Origin: Neodontobutis hainanensis
Taxonomy: Eukaryota; Chordata; Actinopteri; Gobiiformes; Odontobutidae
Direction of reading: 5' to 3'
DNA length: 64,000 nucleotides
NCBI GenBank assembly: GCA_024349245.1
Contig: JALDNG010000041.1
Location: 8,423,001 to 8,487,000 of the forward strand
The translations under genes were made by a program, and so were the position numbers. The notes under the pieces were generated by a model. The model ran no database searches. It was not told the DNA's origin and saw nothing but the letters and a program-made list of their open reading frames with translations. How positions within the stretch are numbered: the stretch's first letter is position 1; each line of letters starts with the position of its first letter. This document shows, in pieces, positions 21,240-33,856 of this stretch.

Positions 21240-24000
21240 AATTAGGTTTTTTAACAGATACTTCTAAACTACTGCAATAATTGCTTCTTGGAAACCACAG
21301 TAGCTGGTATTCTTTTAGAATTAGAATTTAGAAGTCTATGGCGCATATTGGTAATAACAGTAGGACTGGAAGAGGCTTTTTGAAAAATTTGAAGTCAACT
21401 ATAAGAACTTGTACAATGCAAATACATCTTAAGTACATCCACATTAAAATTGCAACTTACATGCTGTAATCTGCAAATACAGCATTATCAATTAAAACAA
21501 TGACCCAGAAAACTATTGGCTGCTAGCGTCACACAGTAAGTAGAACAACAATGGCATAAATGTTAAATTATTCTGCTTGAAAACCTTTGTAATTTACTAT
21601 TTTGTTGGAATTGTAAGAGATTCATATTGATGCAGAGTTTATCAGCACTGCTCCAGATAATTTCAGGTTTAAAAACTTGTCTGTTTTAGAGAGTGTTCAC
21701 CACAGTTGAGCTTATCTTTGTGAACGCAGATCAGTTTGATTTCTGTCCAGTTTTTTCATTTTTACATCATTTAATTTTCATGTTTTTGCTATGTTATAAA
21801 ATAGGATTTCCAGCACACATGGGAACTTAAATGAAGTGGCTCACCTAGTGTTTTGACGCAAATAGAATGACCCAGGCCCATTTTATTCATGTCATATTAA
21901 TTTCTTTCTGACATTTTCCGTCTCCATTTTAAATCCTTTGAACTTTCCAGGACATGGATAGCATGAATAGGCTCTTTGTTAAAGAGAAATAACCATCAAG
22001 AACTAAAGACTATTGCACAATTTTGTTTGTAATCTAAACTTCCCATAAGTCCAACGGATCTTACATTAAAATACGACAGAAAACAATGGAGCCATCAATG
22101 GAGAGAGCACTTGAAAATCTTACAACTCTTTTAACAGCACTCCTCAGGGAGCCTAAACCTTCAAACGCTCCAATGTTCAGTGTGAGTCAATGTTGTGCTT
22201 TGAAGAATAAGTAACAATGCAGTCTCATGGACTGATTAAGCCAGGGCCATTCTCATCCAGCATTGCTATTTTTTTGAGAAAAATTATGTTCACAACACAT
22301 TTCTGTACACATATTATTAATCTGTTGTATTGTTTATTCTCATAAATAGTATGTGTTTTTCTGCTCTTAGCCTTTTCCAAAGAATAATGTCAACAGATTA
22401 GCAAATCAGTTGTTTTAAATTGTGGAGGCACTATTTTTTGTAAGGGGTTGCACAAATCCATAATCCATCTCAGACAGCATTTAAAGCACTATAAGATATT
22501 ATTAGGGTGAGACGCTTTTTTTCATTATAATTTAGAGGAGAAAATAAAAGAAAAAGAAAAACTATACTTTATTTGAGCCTACAAATGTGTTCATACTGTA
22601 CATATACACTGGAGATTTGATCCACCATGGACATGCCATGGGTATATACAGTACATTGTTACAAAATGGGTTATGATTTTTTACACCAAGCACAGGTACT
22701 AGACTAGTTTGTTTGTGATGTATATGTTTTTAAAACCCATGGTCATTTTGGTGGGACTAATCATTTAGAGGTTAATGCAAAAGTAATGGCGTTGCAAAAA
22801 CGAACCAGTTTTGCCAAAGAAAATCTATGTATATATTAAACCAGTACATAACATCCGACTCTCCCCCACATTGTTCCCCCAAGTGAGTTTGCAGCAGTGC
22901 AGTTAAGTCCTTTACCAGGTGCCAATCCTAAGTTGCTAAGTTGCTGTAAATAAAAATAATTTTGTTGTTGATTCATAGAGTTCAAAGTTATATTTATAAA
23001 TTAGTAACATAGTAACAAGAATCAACAATATGAGTGTTCAAAGTACAAACAAAAACAATGAGATAAGAATATGCATCAGCAACTGTTGATATACCTGCTG
23101 GAATATGAAACATACAGCATAAGGGCAAGCAAAGGACGGGTGTAAGAAAAGCTAAAACAAAGAGGGGTGGCTGAAATAGAGCTAGATCAGATGCATGAAT
23201 CCAATTGCGCTGGTCTGTCAAGCCCGTCATTGGAGCCGCCATGCATGTAGCCACATCATCTCCCCCTGCACACAGTCATTACTCTGGACAAGGCAAAAGC
23301 ATTCAGGTACAAAAATCAACAGCATGCAAGGCAACGAGTGGATAACAAGAAACAAAAACCAATAATGGCAAGCGGAGGGTGACCCAGTGGAATAGATCAC
23401 AGAGGACAGTGTGTGTTTATGCAATTCAATATGATGAAACGTTGACAATGATTTGTATGTAAATAGGACTCATAAATAAGAGCATTTTTTATGAGCCTGG
23501 ATGTAAATGAGGAGCTCAAGGCATTGTGATTAATTTGATGCAGGCCTTTAACTTCCATGAAATTAAAATTGAAATGTAGTCTTTTTCATATAAAGTACTC
23601 AGATTGAGGTCTAGCCCTGGGGTAAATTTAGACCATAGGTCCATAAATTGCTTTTTTAGTATTACTCCAAGTATCCATTTAATTGAAAAAATGGTATCTA
23701 ACACAGCAAAAGCACAATCAGATATCTTAAATTTAAAAAAGGAAAATGTATAACTTTTTAGTTAAACAGTATTTCATTAATAAACATGGGGGTGTTTATA
23801 AGAGCATACTGAAGAGGAAACAGTTATGGGTGTAAGGTCTATTGATGGTTTTCATTGTGTGTTTTTAAACTCAAGACTTTGGTTTTTAAAGTGGAGTAGA
23901 TTAATGAAGACCCAGCTGCAACCTTGTCTTTGACATGATATACTCAAATTGTCTCAAATTATTCTTGTAAATTTTAATTTTGTTGACACTGACAAGAAAG
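21240..24000. other. Mostly unique DNA, no gene called
   Basis: The only coding-like point is a 32-codon frame at 22086-22181, listed separately. A weak resemblance to the SINE body at about 22845-22925 was too short to call. Confidence 0.5.
22086..22181 (+). other. Candidate short first coding exon (32 codons)
   Basis: The ATG has A at -3 and G at +4, a good initiation context. The frame runs 32 codons, starts MEPSMERALENL and includes a leucine-rich stretch (LTTLLTALL). It ends exactly at a codon boundary before GTGAGT at 22182, a consensus donor. Without splicing the frame continues about ten more codons and stops. I do not recognise the peptide, and chance remains a real alternative. Confidence 0.15.
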
Positions 24001-24002
24001 CA

Positions 24003-24003
<1 letters not shown>

Positions 24004-24074
<71 letters not shown>
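24004..24074. repeat. (ATT)n microsatellite
   Basis: About 70 bp of tandem TTA units, seen directly. The open frames across it encode only homopolymer runs and are not genes. Confidence 0.98.
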
Positions 24075-24075
<1 letters not shown>

Positions 24076-25460
24076 TACAACAATACCTGTCAATGACGTT
24101 TTTTGCGTGCACACCCAACACAAACACAAATATTTGCACTGTACATAAACATGACTAAGTGGGTGAAAAATATGAAAACATTTGCCCCTCATTTATTAAC
24201 ATGACCCCCGTAATGTGCAAGCCACACCATGTAAATAAATAACACTGGAGTAACTCTTAAACCAAATGACCAATGTCATGACAGTGATATATAGAGAGCC
24301 CCTGTGGGTCACATGTTTTAGTATCATGTTATATTAATCAAATTATTCTGGTATTATAAAAATGTAACAGCATATGTTGGAAAAGCTTTCATCAAGATAA
24401 TGGAGATGGTCAAGGACAAATAAACAAGGAACATTTGATTTTCAGTTACAGGACGATATGGTATACTTTAATCTTTTGGTAGGGCATAGAGCGTGCTATG
24501 CTGTTGACAGTGTTGTTGTTAAGTGACTATCACATAAATACACAGCTCAGAGCCATAATACAGCTGATACAGCGATAGTTATCTTTTATTAGACAGGAGG
24601 TGTAGGAGAGGTGAACTCAAGGGTTCAATGTGTATATTCACTCTAAACAGTTTATTTTCTTATGTGCAGAGTGAGGTGCCTTTTTATTAGATGTCAAGAA
24701 ACATCCAGAGTGCAATCCAATACAAGAACCTTGCAATAAATCCTTATTTCATGAAGAATGTCATTCCATTTTTTTGTTTACACTTGGGGGAAATCTAATC
24801 TGGGCATATGACAGTAGACGCTTGGCCAATACGGAAGATGGACACTTACTTCTTAGAGCCCTTATAAAACCAAAAGTGCACATAAAGGAATTGCTGCAAA
24901 ACAACATGTAGTTAGTTTTTACAGCATCAATATTGGGGATCTTAAAGCAGACACACAGGATTCTAGAGGTCACAACAGTAAATGTTATCCCTCTGGTGTT
25001 TAACATTGGCCACAGTACAGCAGGCTTCATGAGGACCGATAACCTCAGAGATACACATAGTGTTCTGGAGTGAAAAGATCTGAGATACAGAAGCAAACTG
25101 TTGTGTTAGTGGAAGAAATGTATTTTCTTGAAAGTATTTTGGTTCAGGGAGTAAGTTATTAAAGGTTGCTATAGAAATGATAGCATCTTTGGTGTTATCA
25201 TGTTTTTTGATGCACCTCAAAAGAGAGACTCGAAGCAAGATAATGAGAGTTAAAGTCAAAGTCTGGCAGAAAATTACTGTATGGATAGTTTTGTTCTGTG
25301 CAGAGATTATGTCTCTTGAAGGAATTGGGATAGTCTTAGTTAGCTACATCCCAAAAATTTTATTCTGCATCCCAATATGAAAAGCATGTTTATTATACCA
25401 TCATTTGAACAACCACATCCATATTTCATAGTTAAATATAACATTTGATACATCATTATG

Positions 25461-25463
<3 letters not shown>

Positions 25464-25507
<44 letters not shown>
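25464..25507. repeat. (AT)n microsatellite, left of hAT-like element
   Basis: About 44 bp of AT dinucleotide directly abutting the left end of the element at 25511. A second AT run abuts the right end. Confidence 0.97.
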
Positions 25508-25510
<3 letters not shown>

Positions 25511-26502
25511 TAGTGCTGAGCAAGTTAATGCGTTATTTTTGCATTAACGCTTTAATGGCGGCAATTATTTTATCGCGCATTAACGTCGGCCAATTAATAT
25601 TGTGAAAGATGTCGGTCTGAAGAACATTCTCACATGCTCTGACTGTAATTCATTCATTCATTCATTTTCTACTGCTTTGTCCCATTAGGGGTCACGGGTG
25701 ACTTGAGCCTATCCCAGCAGCTTTGGGCCACCCTGGACAGTGGCCAGTTAGTCGCAGGGCTGACATCTAGAGACATTGACAGACAAGCATTCACTTTCAC
25801 ATTCATTCACTAGGGACACTTTAGAGTTGCCAATTAACCTACACATGCATGTCTTTGGACTGTGGGAGGAAGCCGGAGTACCTGGAGAGAACCCACGGTA
25901 ACACGCAGAGGTCTTTCCTCACAGAAAGACCGGAGACGGCCGAGAATATTTGATTCAGCCGGGTTTTGAACTTACCACCTTCAAAACACACATCAGATCT
26001 GACATTATTTGTTAATTATAGTTTCTAAGCGGGTAACAACTTTTAGCACCACCAGGACCCAACTCTGACCCTCACTGCGTCTACAAGGTTCTATGGGAAG
26101 CCGCTACAGACATTTATATTGTTTACATTGTTATATTGTTATGATCGAGGCTCTGGACATAACTTGTTTTTCTATAACAAACTAAACAAAATATTAATGC
26201 CCTGGCAGTGGCAAGTATTTTTGGTTTAATATTTAATTTGATTACATTAATGCTTAAGTTGAGATTTACAAGAAATATTTCAACTGCTTCTAACTTTTAA
26301 CTGCTGTAAAAAGCACCTTATTTGTTTAAAGTGTTTGCAAACCAAATGTTATTGCACTTTTGTTTATATAGCAGTTCATTCAAAATAAAAGTATGCAATA
26401 CACAAATTTTAATTCATTATAACATGTTTTGTATAATGCGATTAATTGCAGAACTTTGTGCGATTATTTGCGATTAAATTCTTTAATTGTTGCCCAGCAC
26501 TA
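25511..26502. mobile_element. hAT-like non-autonomous transposon (992 bp) with nested repeat
   Basis: The left end TAGTGCTGAGCAA and inverted right end TAGTGCTGGGCAA match at 12 of 13 positions. Subterminal segments on both sides are rich in GCATTAACG and GCGATTAA words, typical of a large teleost hAT group. No transposase is present. A 333-bp tRNA-like repeat (25649-25981) is inserted inside. Both flanks are AT microsatellite, so an 8-bp duplication cannot be read reliably. Confidence 0.7.
25649..25981 (-). mobile_element. tRNA-like dispersed repeat, copy 2 (nested)
   Basis: Shares body and tail with the copy at 61314-61680: ATCCCAGCAGCTTTGGGCC, GGCCAGTTAGTCGCAGGGCT, CACTTTAGAGTTGCCAATTA, then GCCGGGTTTTGAACTTACCA. 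The tRNA-like A box is missing, so it is 5'-truncated. The plus-strand start has CATTCATT repeats, the usual tail of this family. It lies inside the hAT-like element and is therefore the younger insertion. Confidence 0.85.
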
Positions 26503-26503
26503 A

Positions 26504-26509
<6 letters not shown>

Positions 26510-26544
<35 letters not shown>
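26510..26544. repeat. (AT)n microsatellite, right of hAT-like element
   Basis: About 35 bp of TA dinucleotide immediately beyond the right end of the hAT-like element. Confidence 0.97.
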
Positions 26545-26545
<1 letters not shown>

Positions 26546-26549
26546 TCAG

Positions 26550-27845
26550 ACAGAAACATCAGTGCAGCACTGGATTAAAGATGCAAGGGTCTGTCAGGAG
26601 CCCAGAAACTCACTGATCTTTTTTACACACACACAGATTACAAGCAAACATATCACAGGTGGGGATGGTTACCTTTAGTAGCCATTCAAACCCATTTGTG
26701 TCAACTTGTGCATGTGATCAGGCCAAAATCACCAGGGTATTTAAACTTATCACAGTAATTTGGATAGTTTCTGTTTCATTAGGGTTTAAAAAGTGTAAAC
26801 ACAGTTGTTTTACAATAAATAGCTTCACCCAACCACTAACTATGAGTGATAAAAAGGTTTTTGTGTTCATATTCTCTGAAAAATGGTCAAACAATCACAA
26901 ATACTGCCATGGTATGAGCACATCTGTACATTATGGGCCACATACTCTAATTAGATGTTATGTGTTTTATGTGACCACTTTTTGAAGAATAATTGACACA
27001 TGTGAGGGGTTTATTAATAACAAGTCACGACGGATTACGTTCCCACAAAAAGTCAAACTTAGGACACTTTTTATTCAAATCTGTGGTCAACAGTTTAAAG
27101 ACATGTCACGGTCGTGCTTCTCTTCGCCAAAAATTTGCAAAGCATTATGATCTAATTTAACCTTCTTGTGAGCATTGCTGCTCACTACTTTTACTATTGC
27201 ATTGAGGGAAAACTTGCACTACATTACAAAATGGCATATTACTATTTAGAGTACAATAGAGTGATTTGTGTGTTGATTCAGACACTGTCAACACAATACC
27301 AACATTCAGACTCAACAATTCCATCAGTCAACTTGACACAAACGACATTAAAGAGCCCCAACAACATGATGTCCAGATTCTAAGGTTTGAATTGGGGTAT
27401 TCAACTTTAACCATAGACTGAATATTAAAAGAAATAAAACAATTTGGTTTGGAGGTACTGACCTGCAGCTGACGCCCCCTTAGATGAAGTTAAGGTAGAG
27501 CTCAAAGGGTAACTCAACGCCAAACCAACTTTTTTAGCTGATGAGCTGTATAAATGGGGCTTTAATAATACAGTTAATAGTTTATATTCCTAATTTTTTT
27601 ATATTCCTGTGTTCAAAAAACACTCCCCACCACACCTTTTGTATCAGATAAGCCCACCTCTACAACCATCTGCCGCACCTTTCGTACAGCTTGTTCACGC
27701 CCACCAGGTCTCAACAGAACAGAATTACGTCACTGCAGCATCCGAACAAGCTCACACAGAGACAGAGACACACTTTGACTTGGGACCTGCACTGCTATTT
27801 CATAATCTACCATGTAATTTCAGCCTCAAGCTGTTTACATTTCTC
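26550..27845. other. Unclassified DNA, probably partly repeat-derived
   Basis: No gene recognised. The stretch 27420-27840 (AACTCAACGCCAAACCAAC, then a pyrimidine-rich CCCACCACACC segment) feels familiar from teleost repeats, but I found no ends or family name. Confidence 0.4.
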
Positions 27846-27849
27846 TGAG

Positions 27850-28800
27850 TGTACGCAATCGAAACTCTCTGCCTAATTGGTTTTGAATCTCCCACATCTA
27901 TGTCATGCTTTAGTTAAATTGTACGTGATGGTGTATCCCCAAAGAGACAAGAAAAATGTCTAATTACTAGCTGTGCACGCTGCTCCAGATGACCCAAAAC
28001 ACTTTCTAAACTATCTTAAGACCAAATCTTTATAGACTCATCAGGCCCTGACTTTTATAGAGGTAATGGACATACACAGTCAATGAGAATGTTCAAATGA
28101 TTGACATAAAGCTGGTATTGGACAAAGTGGAACTGGCTTCAAGATATGATTGGGCTTCCTAGTCAATTGACAGGTGGGACACGACTGACTGCACTACAAC
28201 ACATTCCTTTTCAACTGAGGCCAAAAAAATCTTCTTGACACCCAGACAGCCAGAACGGTAATGAGAAATCTTCAAACACAACATCCTAAAACTAAATGAA
28301 CCACTTGATAAATTAGGTCACCAATATAACCCTCAAACTAAGGTGTCCATTTTCCTAACAACACAGTATTGTGCAAAAAGTAACAATGAGAATGATTTAT
28401 GACCTCTGCAGGAGAACAAACCCCATCCATAAGAGACTTTAAAGTGCTGTCAACTTTCTGCTCCTTCACCAACTCACTCTGAGAAACCGACCAGAGGACA
28501 ACAGGTAACACAAGGTTAGCATTAAAGACCGCATTTTCACGGCTATTACTATCAAACTAAACAAAGTCACTGCAGGTGCAACAAACACATCCTGAAAGTG
28601 TACTTCATTTTCATCAGGCTTACTGCACACCAGAGTCACAATCAGTTTGAACGGTGGAGATACATCAGCCCACATTTACTACTCGCTATGTCATTAATCT
28701 GGATGATAGCAACACCATTCACAGGTAATGCTGGGCGCACGCCAACCAACACCTCTCCCTGGAATAGTAAAAGTGCAGTATCACTTTGTGTTGTGGTACA
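27850..28800 (-). pseudogene. Degenerate Ty3/gypsy pol, Gmr1-like order (protease, integrase, pre-RT)
   Basis: Reading the minus strand downward: a protease-end segment with GVRPALPVNGVAIIQINDI (about 28743-28687); a linker ending VFVAPAVTL; ELVKEQKVDSTLKSL (about 28475-28430), the usual lead-in to integrase; an integrase zinc-binding region with HYRSGCLGVKK (28263-28231), RFFWPQLKRNVL (28232-28197) and SCPTCQLTRKPN (about 28182-28147), then LCPIPA; and finally FGDTPSRTI, stop, LKHDIDVGDSKPIRQR (about 27943-27870), the segment that precedes reverse transcriptase. In ordinary Ty3/gypsy elements integrase follows reverse transcriptase; here it precedes it, as described for Gmr1-type elements. 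The second zinc-finger histidine reads cysteine, and there are frameshifts and stops. The integrase catalytic core is deleted. Reverse transcriptase, RNase H and LTRs were not found. Confidence 0.8.
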
Positions 28801-28849
28801 GTCAAAACATTTTATGCTCACAAAGATGTGAATTGAAAATGGCAAAGCT

Positions 28850-31800
28850 ACTATAAATGAGTATGACTATAAATGTGCCAGTGTCACACAAATTTTTTTG
28901 TGCTCTTCGCTTTCAACTAAAGAAACAAAACCTTCTGTAATGAATGGCAAGAAAGATTTAAACTTTGGTTTAACTTATCCAGTTATTCAACCAACCCCTA
29001 GTCAGTGACAGATGCAAGACGCATTATTGATTTAGCATTGGAAAAAAACTTGCTTCAGGTGTGACTTGAGTGCATGATCATTTTTCCAGTGTCCTCTGGC
29101 AGCAATTACAGATTTTGTCTGATTCTTGTGAAAAACAACCACTTTTATCTTCCCTGTCTGACAGCCTCCTTACCACTGCGTCACCACTGTTTTTACCACA
29201 GAGAATTTAAAACAATCAGTGTTACTTAAAGCTGAAGACCTATTGTGTTGTTTTGTTAACACACACTGTAACATTTACATGTGCGTGGAGTCAGACCAAC
29301 TCCAAACCTCTGCCAGACACAGACAAGTCTCCCTAGCCTGCTCTTTCTCCTAAAAAAATAAATAAAGTGTCAACTTTACCAGGCTTCAGGAAACCATTTC
29401 AGTTTAAAACAATGCACTGATGGCTTTTTGTATAATGCTGTGACATTACTGCTCTATGCAGCATTTGTGTAATTTAATTTCTACAAAAGCAAACAACGGC
29501 TCATTCTCTTAGAGCTCCGTTTCTTCATATCTCTGCGTATTACAAAGTGTAAGGCAGTAATAGCCCTGTGCTGGAGAACAGAAACAGTCTCAACAGCAGC
29601 TACTGAAACTAAGAAAGTATAATAGGTATGGGAGGCCACCGTCCCTGCTGGGTCACTGGGGACATAGCTGCTGTTCTGAAGCTATTTGCACAAAGCTGCA
29701 CTCACGCATCACAAAGTATTTCAAGCACAGCTCAGAGCAGCCTCTTATACGACCAACACGTTCTATGATGATGTGTCTGTGACACACATATAGGCTAGAA
29801 CTAAAGCAGGCAGTGTAATTGCAAAGGTTATTTTTTAATGTATTAGCTATGATAAATGACATACATAAAAAAGTGTGTATTGTGAACTTTTTTATGATAA
29901 GGAAAATACCTGTGAACCTATGATCCTACTCTGTGGTGTATTAACACATAATGTATCACTGGAAATTCTGCACCATAAATAATACTCCTGGGTTTTACAC
30001 CATGCAACTTTTGCCATAGCACTCCAAGCTTTCTGATTTATAGCAGGGTCCACACTAGGTCTTGGCCACTGCTGAAAATAAGTAAGCTAAATATAATAAC
30101 TGACAATGGACTTTACTGAGATTTATGATTCAAAGGAGACACTTACCACAAGTTAAAGACAAGTCGGTTTCATATATTGTTTATATCTATTTCCATAAGA
30201 AATCCCATTAACTGTACAACAACTGTATAAAAAGCATGTAGCTTATCCCAAATATCTTGGCCTACATCGACATTCACAGATATTTTGTAGATGTAGATTC
30301 TTCTGTTTCTTCATTTGATCCTCAACATGATGTTAAGCTCATGGCTCTGTGGTGACAATACCAACATATCTTTTTGTTGTGTGCTCACATCAAATATTCA
30401 TTTTGAATTCTCTCCTGTTTGCTAACTTAAATATTTGGAAAATATTGTGTCTGTAATTAAAACGGCAAAACATTTTTTTATATTTCATGATAAAGCAGTG
30501 ACGTGTGAGGTGACCTGAGCGAAGATTTGAAGTTAAATCAACCTTATGCCAATTAGAAGCAACATCACAAAAGAGACCAATCACCATTTACAAGAAACAA
30601 GAGGGATGTGACTTTCAGCGGTGAGACGTTAACAATCTGAGCAAAGAAAGCTGTTTTTGTCACTTTTTGTGTAAATGTACTCCTGAAGTTTACTTCCATT
30701 CAGCTTACGTTATACAGTGCCACTTTTCAACTACAGGTATCTGAAGAGGCATGATTATGAAGTTTTGAATTTGAAGAAAAACAAACATATTACATACATA
30801 GCATAAGTGTGGTGCAGACATAGAGGCTTACAATCATAAGAAGTGTACCATGAATATAACAATATGTTTGTAGCTGTCAATGAAAATGAGCAGTTTCACC
30901 GCTTTTATTGATGAAAACACAGTTTACACTGTATGAGCTTGTCACCACTCTGAAATGTCCAGCTAACCTCATCTTAACTACCAACAATAGATACAGTTGT
31001 TCAATTGTCTGACATATAACACAATTCCAAATAGCATTTTCATCTGCTGTTTTTATTTACTAATCTGATTTAAACATTGTTCCATTAGAGACACTTAAAT
31101 ATACGTACTAATTTTAGGAGATACTAAAATGTCATAAAAGATTCTTGAAAGAGCCACAAGTTATAAGAGTTTAAGCCTCTGGGTCTGCTTTTGTTACCAA
31201 TACCAATCCTCCAGACAGATCTAAAGCACACATCTATAGTGAGAATGATTTACTGTAACACAACTGTGAATCCATTGTGAAATGAAATTAAATTGAAAAT
31301 TATAAATCTATGTAATTGATGGTTTACCTATATGTGTTTTTATGTATGTTTACACGGCTAAACATTCACCTGCAGTCCAATATACGCAGAGAAGAGGGCA
31401 GTTATCACCTGGAGTTTGAGTAATACGCTCCAGCAGAATGATTTTTACACAGTGACCTTTACTAAATAACCTTTCCATGCACCTTTTAATGTGTGTTTCA
31501 TAACAGCATTACACCTAGCAATTTTCAAAAGGTGAAGGAAGACATTATATTTTATGCCATGTGCAGTTAGTTAGATGCACATTTATGAATTGGTTATCAT
31601 AAAAGCAAAATGTTATTGTTTGTTCGTGTCTTGTTTATCTTATAATTTGTACTGCCATGTCCTGTGGAGCTAATGCACTGGTTATTGCTCAGAATCTTGA
31701 CTGAATCTTTCTATTATAACTTCATTGTACTTTTAAATATTTTTCCCAATAGGACTTGGTCTATGGCTTTACCTTTGCCCTGCTAGCATCTGGTGGCTGA

Positions 31801-32105
31801 CTCTAGCAGCTGGCTGACAACAGAGGTCACCTGCTGTGACATGTACATAATTCAAAGAGTCATGCAAAGCGAAAAGAACTGAAGTTCATTAACTATGCTC
31901 CACACCACCGTGGAAGCCTGAGGACATGAGCAAGTACATAGAGTTGTTCTTGAAGTTTTTAACCACTGTAGCACTTATTTAATTTCACCCTAAGACAAAA
32001 ATGCCATGTTTACACAAGATATTAACATTGAGCTTTTCACGTCATAATATTTCAATACTTTTTGTTTTTCATATTTTATGTTTTGCAGTATTGTAAAATA
32101 TACAC
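28850..32105. other. Unique DNA, no gene seen
   Basis: No repeat family or coding domain recognised. Open frames are short and unsupported. Decayed gag sequence of the Gmr1-like element might lie at 28850-29050 but could not be shown. Confidence 0.5.
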
Positions 32106-32109
32106 AAGC

Positions 32110-32620
32110 CTGAAAAGGGTGGCTTGTTCCTTTCAGCGGAGAGCTCCTGCCTCAAGTGGAGGCGTTCAAGTATCTTGGGGTCTTGTTCACGAGTGGCAGG
32201 CGGATTGGGGCGTGTTCTTAAGTAAAACAGTTGATGTACCAGTCTGTCGTGGTGAAGAAAGAGCTGAGCTGTAAGGCAAAGCTCTCGATTTACCGGTCAA
32301 TCTACGTTCCTGCTCTCACCTATGGTCATGAGCTTTGGGTCATGAACAAAAGGACAAGATCCCGGGTCCAGGTGGCCAAAATGAGTTTCCTCTGTAGGGT
32401 GGCGGGGCGCTTCCTTAGAGATAGGCTGAGGAGCTCGGTCACACTGGAGGAGCTCAGAGTAGAGCCACTGCTCCCCCACGAGAGACAGTATGTGGCCTGG
32501 GATAACGCCTCAGTATTGCCCCGAAAGAGCTGGAGAAAGTGTCTGGGGAGCAGGAAGTCATGGCATCATTGCTTAGACTGTTGCACCTGTGACCTGGGCC
32601 TGGATAGTGGAAGAAGATGA
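32110..32620 (+). pseudogene. RTE/Rex3-like LINE, 3' end of the polymerase ORF
   Basis: The translation carries the C-terminal block typical of fish RTE-clade (Rex3-like) LINEs: KAKLSIYRSIYVPALTYGHE at about 32276-32335, MSFLCRVAGRFLRDRLRSS near 32382-32438, then LEELRVEPLLPHERQ. The upstream part (VEAFKYLGVLFTSG-like, from 32160) is in another frame. Downstream, an interior piece after 32490 is missing before the terminal block that ends at GGAAGAAGATGA (32609-32620), the usual 3' terminus. The catalytic reverse-transcriptase domain and endonuclease are absent. This is a 5'-truncated, frameshifted copy. Confidence 0.85.
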
Positions 32621-32837
32621 AATACTACATATACTTGACCATGGTCGCTCAAGACCGTGTTAGGACCAGAACAATGCAACAGATTCAAGTGAAAATTAAA
32701 AACAGTTCATCTTATCAAATAAATGATAAAAAAAAACAAAAAAAAAAACTCAAAAGGCTAATGTATGGCAAAAGAGGCAGATATAGAAGTTTTAAATTAG
32801 ATATCTAAAGACTGATCCACATATATGTCATTGGTTT

Positions 32838-32890
32838 ATCTGAGACGAGTAAAAATACTGTCTGAGACCAAGACAGGACCAAGACCTTAC
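32838..32890 (-). repeat. Dispersed repeat, TTGGTCT family, copy A
   Basis: The minus strand reads TAAGGTCTTGGTCCTGTC, TTGGTCTCAGACAGTATTTT, TACTCGTCTCAG, matching the copies at 49415-49500 and 53265-53400 around CTTATTTTTACT. Short and truncated; no family name. Confidence 0.45.
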
Positions 32891-33856
32891 AAAACAGCCA
32901 TTTAAAATTCAATTTGGTTTAGGGCAGTGGAGATTAGCAAATTTAGACCAGTTTGACCAGCCTGGGTATGCAATAGAAGTGATAATATTATGAATGAAAC
33001 TAATATTTTATTTATAATTATTGAGAGAGATGGAAACCTCTGCTGCTAGTGAAACAACAGTAGTAATACAGATTGTACAGCCGGCTGTCACAGTCTCAGT
33101 GAAGCTACAGCAGCATGTTTCCTGTTTGAGATGTGATGCAAAGCTTCTGTTTAAGGGTATAATTCACTCTCTAAAGAGGCATTCAGTTGCCCTATGAAGC
33201 TAAACTAATATCATACTATATTGCTGCATTCATCTCACAAAGGCAGTTGTTTAAAAGTTAAACCTTATCCAGAGTCACTGTTCAACTTAGATCACAGTTT
33301 AAAATGAAGTCTAGAATTTTGGTGCATTGTTGGTGCAACTGGGCCTAAGCTTTTTCTTAAATGACTGAGACAGAGAGTTTGTTGTTGGTGAAAGCTATAG
33401 GAATGATTGTTCAAGCTGAACTCATCACAACCCTCTTTGACAATGGCTTGCTCTATTTTATTTTCTTCATCATGCATGACTTTTTGTAATGGCAGTGGCG
33501 GTGATATTGATTTCCCCTGACAATCTATTCTGGAAAGGAAACCATGTGATTAGCAAATATGTGGCGGCTGCTTTGCGACTGAAGCATATCTACAGATGGC
33601 AAACAGGGAGCATGACGACAGGTAGGATTTTTTTCCCCCCTTTGTGTGTGTCTGTGTTATGTTGTGCATATTAAGACTGTATTTGCATAAATTTTGTTTT
33701 ACACGTCCTGAATGACAATTGACTGGAAAGATTGTATGCTCAACCAGGAACAAAGTGTTAACAAATGTGTTGCTCTAACCTTTTAATGTTCTTTTATGGA
33801 CCCTCAGCCTGGAAACTACACAATATAATTAAACTAAAATATTTACTCACGCAATA

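Noticed and set aside
22845..22925. Possible SINE body remnant (CTCTCCCCCACATTGTTC)
   Set aside because: Only about 25 bases resemble the SINE body, with no head or tail.
23949..24192. Poly-leucine, poly-asparagine and poly-isoleucine frames
   Set aside because: They are translations of the (ATT)n microsatellite.
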